DNA from: Euryarchaeota archaeon UBA549
Lineage (GTDB): Archaea; Thermoplasmatota; Poseidoniia; Poseidoniales; Poseidoniaceae
Assembly (NCBI GenBank): GCA_002495645.1
Contig: DAGF01000025.1
Coordinates: forward strand, 1 to 12,045
Direction of reading: 5' to 3'
DNA: 12,045 nucleotides
Shown one piece after another: positions 1 to 6,190 of this stretch (its first letter is position 1; every line of letters begins with the position of its first letter). A model generated the notes under the pieces. That model was not told the DNA's origin and did no database searches. It saw only the letters and a program-made list of their open reading frames with translations. The translations under genes were made by a program, and so were the position numbers.

Positions 1-103
1 GACAACACTGGAAGATTTTCTAACAAACCATGGTATTTGCAGATAGTTTCCCGGTACGATCACTCTCTCTTGCTACTTCTTCATTCGGAAGGTTGCAACC
101 TGT
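1..103. other. left-edge non-coding stretch
   Basis: I find no supportable gene here. A plus-strand frame is open from base 1 to 300, but most of it lies antisense to the zinc-ribbon gene and it shows no domain, so I treat it as a shadow. The stretch is the downstream side of the minus-strand gene ending at 104. It holds a 12-bp palindrome at 90-101 and no clear oligo-T terminator in the minus direction. Confidence 0.4.
90..101. repeat. 12-bp perfect palindrome
   Basis: The 12 bases AGGTTGCAACCT equal their own reverse complement. The element lies two bases beyond the stop codon of the minus-strand zinc-ribbon gene. It has no loop, so it is a poor terminator hairpin; a dimeric protein-binding site or chance are both possible. 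One 12-bp palindrome in 12 kb is not strongly unexpected. Confidence 0.3.
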
Positions 104-724
104 TTACTGCAGTGCAGCCAGGATATTCTCACGACATTTTTCAGCTTGTTTTCTGGTGTCAAAACGCAAACGTTGTTTGGAATTTAGTTGAAGGTCATAG
201 TACGTTGGGTCATCACTACCGCCGGATATCTTCGAAATCCCCAGAGACATTTCCAAATAAGCCACTTGCGTTGGATACGAACCGTTTTTGTAATCCGTAA
301 TGGTGATGATGGCTTTTTCAGCAGGATCGATGTAGTCTCGCCATCGTGTAATGAAAAAATATTGCTTATATTCTCTGCCGGAGTTTTGGCCATGGTGAAC
401 AAGCACCCATATGAGGAGAAATGGGATTGTTAAAACGCCAAGCAGGAGGAAGATGACGCCTCCTATTTCTGAATGCGAGCGCACACTGACTTCAATCAAG
501 CGGTTTTCTGGTAATTCGCCATTGACGTGTGCAATATACTCCAAGCAATCTTGAGGGTGCAGTCTATCCAAGGCGAGGCCCCAATAGTGGTCAGAGTAAT
601 CAACCTCAATTGTTGAATTTGATTCAACTTCAAAATCTGAGGCACAATGCGGGCATTCAAAGACCGAACCCTTCCCTGGTTCAACCTCGACCTCTTCACC
701 ACAATGAGGGCACTCAACCAGCAT
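104..724 (-). CDS. zinc-ribbon, single-pass membrane protein of unknown function
   Basis: This 206-residue protein opens with a zinc ribbon: Cys-Pro-His-Cys at residues 5-8 and again at 25-28, a four-cysteine site expected to bind one Zn. A hydrophobic segment at about 88-110 is a likely membrane helix. The last ~95 residues are soluble and end in a Lys/Arg-rich helix (about 191-205). The start at 724 puts the ribbon at the extreme N-terminus. The frame stays open upstream to 922, but that extension would overlap the divergent Kelch gene and lacks domain sense. A purine-rich GGAGGGG lies about 11 bases upstream of the start. The gene is AT-richer than the genes to its right and is divergent from the Kelch gene. 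Ribbons of this type often mark small adaptor or quality-control proteins, but I recognise no family for the C-terminal part and assign no function. Confidence 0.8.
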   Translation of the reverse strand: MLVECPHCGEEVEVEPGKGSVFECPHCASDFEVESNSTIEVDYSDHYWGLALDRLHPQDCLEYIAHVNGELPENRLIEVSVRSHSEIGGVIFLLLGVLTIPFLLIWVLVHHGQNSGREYKQYFFITRWRDYIDPAEKAIITITDYKNGSYPTQVAYLEMSLGISKISGGSDDPTYYDLQLNSKQRLRFDTRKQAEKCRENILAALQ

Positions 725-839
725 AGGAGAAAGCACCCCTCCGTCCTGTAAGAAAATATTCCCGGAATTGGTTGGAGCGATTAAACCGCCTAATCCAGCA
801 AGAAGAAGAGTATAGAAACTCCGAGGACCTCCAAAAGGC
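725..839. promoter_or_regulatory. divergent intergenic promoter region
   Basis: This 115-bp spacer separates two divergent genes, so it must hold both promoters unless they lie inside coding sequence. In the plus direction a TATA-like TATAGAAA at 811-818 follows a purine-rich run, about 26 bases before the Kelch ATG. That spacing would give a leaderless or nearly leaderless transcript. In the minus direction an A/T-rich AATATTTTC (about 754-762) sits about 30-38 bases before the ATG at 724. Both boxes are read by eye against the archaeal TATA consensus, so the element calls are weak even though the regional call is reasonable. Confidence 0.4.
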
Positions 840-3800
840 ATGGGGCTGGAACGAGGTTGGGCGTGGACCCTTCTCATCGTCGCCTTGATGGCCTCTGTCC
901 CGTGGACACCACTGCTTGCCAATGACGGTCAAACGCTGGCCCTTGACGACCCGATAATGGAGCCCCATGAGACCGTCCAAATCACCAGCCAATTTGCCAC
1001 CTCCAATGGCTTCACGCACACGAATCTCACGCAATCCGCCACCACAGGGCTCACCCAACTTTCCCGCCCGCAGGTCTCGTGGACCGCCACGAACGGCTTT
1101 GGGTTGATGTCGGCGCGCACAGGAGCGTGTTCGGCCTACCTTCCCGCAACCAACGAGGTCTTTCTCATCGGCGGGCGTATCGATGTTGACCCGGCACAAA
1201 CGGGCGATGAAGCCAACACCGACTCCGTTGAAATCTTTGACATGGTCAACAAAACATGGGCCCCGTCCAATGAATTACTCAAGGAAACTCAACAATACCA
1301 CGGTTGCGCCGTCATCGGCGACAAAATTTACGCTGTGGGCGACCACCACCCGTTCTCAAACCCAGCGGTTGAAGCCGCAGGGCTGGTCCAAGTGTACGAC
1401 GCCACAGCTGGAAACTGGAGTTATGGAACGAGCATGCCAGGCAACCAGTCCGTCGGCCTTGCCGGTGTGGCCAGCCAAGATGGCATGCTCTACGTCGCTG
1501 GCGGCGTGTCGGCCGAGGACCGCTCGGATTCCACGGACCGCCTGCTCCGCTACGACCCCGGCAACGATACATGGACCCAACTGGCCGACATGAACAACCG
1601 TCGACATTCCTTTGAGTTGGTGTCGTTCCGTGGGAAACTCATCGCCTACGGTGGTGTGGCTGTGTTCTTTGACCCTGCGGCCAACTCCACTGTAGAACAG
1701 GAAACCAACTTGACTGAGGCCTATGACCCCATCACGAATTCCTGGTCGCAACTTCCCAACGCCACCCACGCCTTCTCGTCCTATGCAGCGACGGTGTTCA
1801 ACGACGAAATCATCATCCACGGAGGCTATGAAAACTCAGGCTGGTCGGGAACAGCCAGCGACAAAACCTACGGTTACGACCCGTTCATCAATGAATGGAA
1901 TGTTCGGGCGACCTTGCCGATTGGCATGTACGATTCGACGCTCGCATTGGCCAACGACACCATGATTTACGCCGGTGGAGATTCGAGCAATAACCGATTC
2001 AGCACGTGGAGCATTCAGTACCTCGCCGCCAACGACTACCATGTCAACCCAAGTTCACGGGAGGGGCTGCTCACCTCATCAATTCAGGACCTCCGCAGCA
2101 ACACCGACGGTGGTGCTAGCCCCCTTTGGCTCCATTTCAACTCCCTTGAACCGAGCGGCACCATGATCGGCCTGCAATACCGAACGGCTTCATCTCAACA
2201 GGGCATCGCGTCTGCAGCATGGCTTCCGACCACGGTTCCGGTCAACACCTATTTTTCGGCGGGAAACCTGTCGCTGACCGATGTTCCGGAAGATACACCC
2301 TATCTGCAATACCGTGTGAAGTACGCTACCAATCGCCTCATGGAATGGGTCACGCCAACCCTGCTCAATGTGGGCATTGGCGCAGATACGGTTGCATTCG
2401 CCTCCCCTCCACCGGCTTTCATGCAACCCACATCCTCGCCGGTCAGCGTGGTCACCGAGCATCACGCCACCACCCAACCCGGCACCTACACCTTGGCCAT
2501 GCACCCAACCGACGCCTCGGGGAGTTATGACGCCGATTCGAGCTGGCTCACCCTTGAATGGAACAGCACCACGTCCACCTTCAGCATCGACGACCCGGAT
2601 TCACTCTTGTTCAACCAACAAGCGAGCGTCACTCCCGGCTCCATGACGGCCGACGGCCAGACGATGAACTGGACCTTCTCACTCAGTGGCGCCCTTCCCA
2701 CGGGCCATATGAAATTCAAAGCGACCACCCACGCCGAGCGCAACACGACCTTTGTCCATCCCGACATCACGTCCATTGACCGGGATGTCTCCGTCACCTT
2801 AGAGCGGGTCACGGCCGATGCCTCCAGCCAAGGTGATGCCACGGTTGAGCCCGGCGAGGTTTTGCCCGGCAACACAGCGTTGAACTTGACCATCGACCAT
2901 CGCTTTACCAACAGCGGCCTACGACTCTTGGGCGGCAACATTGAGTGCAGACTCCACCTCGATTTGCAAACGTACGATGAAGATGCGGTGGGCGAGCGAA
3001 TTTGGTCAAACCAAAGTTCAGAATGGTTCACGCTTCCAGCAGGCGAGGTGGAGCACGCTTTGGTGAATGTGCCCGAGGCACTCTCGGGAGAATTGAGCCT
3101 GTGGTTTGAAGCCCGAACAAGCGAGGACTGGAGCTTGAACGTGGACTCAACCCCACTTACCTTCATCATCAATGGCGAAGGGCCAACCTTGCTCGATGTC
3201 TCGCCCGACCTCGATGCCTACATCAACGAAGAAGTCTATCGGACCGTTTCCTTCACCTTCCATGATGTTGGGGGTTTCTCAAACGAGACGCTCAGCGCCT
3301 ACACCTGGCTTGAGGCTCGCGATGATGGCACGAACGGCGGGGCCAGCGATGGCGTTCCTCAACGAGGAGAATACCAGCCAGCCCTGTTCTACACCCAACA
3401 AAACGGGAACCTTTGGACCGTGAACATCACCGTCAACGACACCATCAACGATGACCACCAGTGGGGACGAGTGCTGCTCGAAGGAACCGACCTTGCGGGC
3501 TACAACATACCTGTGGCTTCGGCTGAAGAAGGCCATGCCCGATGGGAATCAAGAACGCCATCCAAAGGAACACTGGTGGACTTCGCTCCCACGACCAACC
3601 TCCTGAGCGAGACCATGATGCGCTTGGAGCCATCCAAAGACATCGGTTGGCGCCTTTCAGTGTCCGACGCCAACGGTTTGGACGACCTGACCGAGGTCCG
3701 CATTGAATTGGGCAACGACGACACCTTGGGCGTGAAATACACCACGCTCGACAACACCTGTTCGACTCTGGATGAACGCCTCCTGCTGCTGCCCAGCGGT

Positions 3801-5537
3801 TGCGATGTCAGCATAGAGAATGATGTCCTCACGGTCGAGTTCACCGCAACCGTGCAGTGGAGTCTAACTCTGGCTGGATTGATCCAAGGAGAACTCGATG
3901 TCATCCTGAAAGATTACGACGGCACCCAACGCTTTGACTTCACGGAATCATGGGTACTCGAGCGAGAGATGGCCATTGATGTTGAGCGATTGATGGACGA
4001 GCAGGGACCTGTTCAGCAAGCCCTGTCCGAGGATTCTGTCGTCATGGGTGGCGACGCCCTCAACGTGACCGCACAGGTCACCTACCGTTCGAGTCAAACA
4101 CCTTACTCGGGTGATTTGCGCTTGCGCTGGGATGGACTCTTGCAGGGCGAAGCATGGCGTGGAGGCGCAACGGTCTCCATCGTTGACGGTGTTTTACAAT
4201 CCGGCATTCCAACCCCCGAGGAGTCCGGCCTCGTCCAAGACATGACGCTCACGCTGTGGGACCCGCTGGAAACCGAAATGCTCAGCACCTACGACCTTCC
4301 GGTGTTCAAGTTGGATGCTGTCGCTCCGGAGATGATGCCCTCGGCCATCACCGATACCATCTCTCGCTACCACCTTGATGACGTTGAAATCGGCGTCAAC
4401 ATCGCCGAGGAACAAGGCTGGACATCATCGCTTTCGTTGACCTGCCAGATACGGTCCTTCGCACAATCTTGGGAGCCAATCACGCTGGTGCGAAACGCCA
4501 CGACCGTGTTCGATGGGAAAACCATGTTCAGTTTCCGCTACGACTTCAGTGACCTCGGCGACCCCTCCACCCTCTCCGAACAGGCCGACCTCAACTGCTG
4601 GGCAAGCGGTACTGACGATGCAGGCTGGGCGCTTGTATCCTCAACAGGCAACTCAGAACTGGACCCCTGGCTTGAAGCACCACTCAACAACATTGGACCG
4701 GATTTGGCCTTGGAAAACGTCGTGTTGGAAGGGGATTTGAAAGCAGGCGAAAAAATACGGCTTTCCTTTTTGGTGACCAACGGTGGTGAAACGCTTGAAA
4801 CACCGTTCAACGCCACCATCGAATTGGTCCAGGGTGACGAACGAAGCATGGTTGGACGAGCCGTGTTCTACTCCATGGACGCCAACACGGCAAAGTCGGT
4901 CAAGCGGTCCTTCACGGCCCCTGAAGGCCCATGGACCTTGGAGATCACCGTGGACAGCGAAGCACTGATTTGGGAAATCGATGAGACAAATAACGTTTGG
5001 AGCCGAACCGTGAGCGATTCCTCCTCCGGCTTTGGTGCCGCAACCGTCATGCTTGGTGGTGGAGGTCTGCTCGCCCTCGTCGGTGTAGGTGTCTTGCTTC
5101 GACGTCGTGGAGCCGGTGCTGTGGAAGAAGAAAAAGTCGTGGCCGCCTTGAAGGCGACCGGAGAGGCCGAGGCGGCTCCAGCAGCGGCCAAACCACCTGC
5201 AACGCCTCCGACAAAACGCCGAGGACCGCCCGGCGGAAAGGTGGCAGCCTCCTCTGGCAAATCACCTTCCCGTGGACCGCCACGAGGTCCACCAAAAGCC
5301 GCCAAGGCCGAGGCAGAACCCACACCACAGGAAATCGCAGCCATGCACATGGCCGCCCTCGGGGCCGTGGAACCGGCGGCTGCTTCAGAGCAGGAACGGG
5401 TGGACGATTACTCGAAACTACCCGGCGGTGGCGAGTACGAATACACTGCGGAAGCAACCTACTATGTCGGACCAACCTGCGGTCGATGGATATTGAACGA
5501 GGACAAATCCTTCACCAAAATCCCCGATCAGGATTGA
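840..5537 (+). CDS. giant secreted Kelch-propeller/CARDB surface protein, C-terminally anchored
   Basis: A 1565-residue single-pass surface protein. Residues 1-27 form a Sec-type signal peptide (hydrophobic core about 9-20, likely cleavage after Ala27). About six Kelch blades span 90-393, each with a hydrophobic strand ending in Gly-Gly or similar and a later Tyr-Asp...Trp pattern. A beta-rich region follows (about 400-520), then Ig-like segments (one at about 780-893). A CARDB-type domain at about 1286-1391 contains a characteristic Glu-x-x-Asn-Asn near its end. A Gly-rich membrane helix lies at about 1399-1420, followed by Arg1421-1423 as a cytoplasmic stop-transfer signal. The remaining ~142 residues are a Glu/Ala/Pro/Lys-rich tail closing with a compact aromatic block (1532-1565). 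Many N-x-S/T sequons outside the membrane fit archaeal N-glycosylation. The start is well fixed: an in-frame TAG lies at 813-815 and ATG 840 is the first start after it. The likely role is adhesion, ligand binding or cell-envelope structure; the ligand is unknown. Confidence 0.9.
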   Translation: MGLERGWAWTLLIVALMASVPWTPLLANDGQTLALDDPIMEPHETVQITSQFATSNGFTHTNLTQSATTGLTQLSRPQVSWTATNGFGLMSARTGACSAYLPATNEVFLIGGRIDVDPAQTGDEANTDSVEIFDMVNKTWAPSNELLKETQQYHGCAVIGDKIYAVGDHHPFSNPAVEAAGLVQVYDATAGNWSYGTSMPGNQSVGLAGVASQDGMLYVAGGVSAEDRSDSTDRLLRYDPGNDTWTQLADMNNRRHSFELVSFRGKLIAYGGVAVFFDPAANSTVEQETNLTEAYDPITNSWSQLPNATHAFSSYAATVFNDEIIIHGGYENSGWSGTASDKTYGYDPFINEWNVRATLPIGMYDSTLALANDTMIYAGGDSSNNRFSTWSIQYLAANDYHVNPSSREGLLTSSIQDLRSNTDGGASPLWLHFNSLEPSGTMIGLQYRTASSQQGIASAAWLPTTVPVNTYFSAGNLSLTDVPEDTPYLQYRVKYATNRLMEWVTPTLLNVGIGADTVAFASPPPAFMQPTSSPVSVVTEHHATTQPGTYTLAMHPTDASGSYDADSSWLTLEWNSTTSTFSIDDPDSLLFNQQASVTPGSMTADGQTMNWTFSLSGALPTGHMKFKATTHAERNTTFVHPDITSIDRDVSVTLERVTADASSQGDATVEPGEVLPGNTALNLTIDHRFTNSGLRLLGGNIECRLHLDLQTYDEDAVGERIWSNQSSEWFTLPAGEVEHALVNVPEALSGELSLWFEARTSEDWSLNVDSTPLTFIINGEGPTLLDVSPDLDAYINEEVYRTVSFTFHDVGGFSNETLSAYTWLEARDDGTNGGASDGVPQRGEYQPALFYTQQNGNLWTVNITVNDTINDDHQWGRVLLEGTDLAGYNIPVASAEEGHARWESRTPSKGTLVDFAPTTNLLSETMMRLEPSKDIGWRLSVSDANGLDDLTEVRIELGNDDTLGVKYTTLDNTCSTLDERLLLLPSGCDVSIENDVLTVEFTATVQWSLTLAGLIQGELDVILKDYDGTQRFDFTESWVLEREMAIDVERLMDEQGPVQQALSEDSVVMGGDALNVTAQVTYRSSQTPYSGDLRLRWDGLLQGEAWRGGATVSIVDGVLQSGIPTPEESGLVQDMTLTLWDPLETEMLSTYDLPVFKLDAVAPEMMPSAITDTISRYHLDDVEIGVNIAEEQGWTSSLSLTCQIRSFAQSWEPITLVRNATTVFDGKTMFSFRYDFSDLGDPSTLSEQADLNCWASGTDDAGWALVSSTGNSELDPWLEAPLNNIGPDLALENVVLEGDLKAGEKIRLSFLVTNGGETLETPFNATIELVQGDERSMVGRAVFYSMDANTAKSVKRSFTAPEGPWTLEITVDSEALIWEIDETNNVWSRTVSDSSSGFGAATVMLGGGGLLALVGVGVLLRRRGAGAVEEEKVVAALKATGEAEAAPAAAKPPATPPTKRRGPPGGKVAASSGKSPSRGPPRGPPKAAKAEAEPTPQEIAAMHMAALGAVEPAAASEQERVDDYSKLPGGGEYEYTAEATYYVGPTCGRWILNEDKSFTKIPDQD

Positions 5538-6190
5538 TGCCTACCTTCATGAAGACATCCCGCTTCTCCCACGCCATGGGTGAGGATGCTGACGACGTTC
5601 GCCGAGCCCTGACCATTGTTTACCGTGGTCATGAGGGCATTCCTCAAGCCGATGTTGAACGCATGTTCTCCTTCGACATGGAGTGGGTTGCACCCCACGA
5701 GGCAGAAGACGTGGTGAACGCCTTGCTCAACGCTGGTTGGCTGAAGTCCGACAACGGCCAGATACACCTTGCGGTTGAACTGGGCGAGGTTGAGGTGCCC
5801 TTCGGGTGGTTTCCCCGACCAACCCGCCTGATGCACCCCGTTTCGGCGACGGCCTCCCCTTCTCAGGGTGCCGCTGCCCCCGCTGCTCCCGCTGCGCCAA
5901 CTGCACACACTGCGTCTGGCCCGGTGGCCACCAAACCTCAGGCTGCACCCTCACCGTCTCCTCCAGTTGGTGAGCCAGCGCTCAGCGACGACCCGAGAGC
6001 GAAGTTGACCAAGCGTGTAGCGAGGTTCATTGCCCGTCAGAGTGGGTTGGACTTGGACGAACTCCAGCGAAGAGCTGAGCGGAAGACGCGTGCCTTCCAC
6101 CTCATCACGCCTTGGATGGCCTACGCCTTGGTCGCTCGCGAGCAGGGTCTCGTCATGGACGACATCGTGCAGTCCTTGGACGTGGTCTAA
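5537..6190 (+). CDS. DUF2240-like archaeal protein with Pro/Ala-rich linker
   Basis: A 217-residue cytoplasmic protein. Residues 22-98 look like the N-terminal part of the archaeal DUF2240 family: a helical, winged-helix-like module that includes the Phe-Gly-Trp-Phe stretch at 89-92. Residues about 100-150 are a low-complexity Ala/Pro/Ser/Thr linker. Residues about 153-213 are a second helical part resembling the DUF2240 C-terminal region. Family function is unknown; a nucleic-acid-binding role is a guess from the fold-like pattern. The ATG at 5537 overlaps the upstream stop as TGATG, which favours translational coupling with the Kelch gene. A second in-frame ATG at 5549 is possible. The frame is open further upstream to 4997, but that part overlaps the Kelch reading frame and is not credible. 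The 3' end overlaps the convergent transporter gene by 4 bp. Family recognition is from memory of the pattern, not a search. Confidence 0.8.
   Translation: MPTFMKTSRFSHAMGEDADDVRRALTIVYRGHEGIPQADVERMFSFDMEWVAPHEAEDVVNALLNAGWLKSDNGQIHLAVELGEVEVPFGWFPRPTRLMHPVSATASPSQGAAAPAAPAAPTAHTASGPVATKPQAAPSPSPPVGEPALSDDPRAKLTKRVARFIARQSGLDLDELQRRAERKTRAFHLITPWMAYALVAREQGLVMDDIVQSLDVV

Noticed and set aside
1..300. Plus-strand open frame from the left edge to 300
   Set aside because: About two thirds lies antisense to the zinc-ribbon gene, and the translation shows no motif. It is most likely a shadow, although a gene tail entering from outside cannot be fully excluded.
725..922. N-terminal extension of the minus-strand zinc-ribbon gene
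   Set aside because: The frame stays open, but the extension overlaps the signal-peptide region of the divergent Kelch gene, would bury the zinc ribbon internally and shows no domain. The ATG at 724 gives a coherent protein.
2525..3172. 215-codon minus-strand open frame inside the Kelch gene
   Set aside because: Antisense to a continuous 1565-codon gene with clear domains. Long antisense frames are common in GC-rich coding sequence, and this one shows no domain or start signal. The same applies to those at 3500-3904, 4868-5350 and 5047-5475.
4997..5536. Longer start for the DUF2240-like gene
   Set aside because: This part reads as Arg-rich low-complexity sequence in another frame of the Kelch gene. 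The TGATG junction at 5535-5539 is a much better start.
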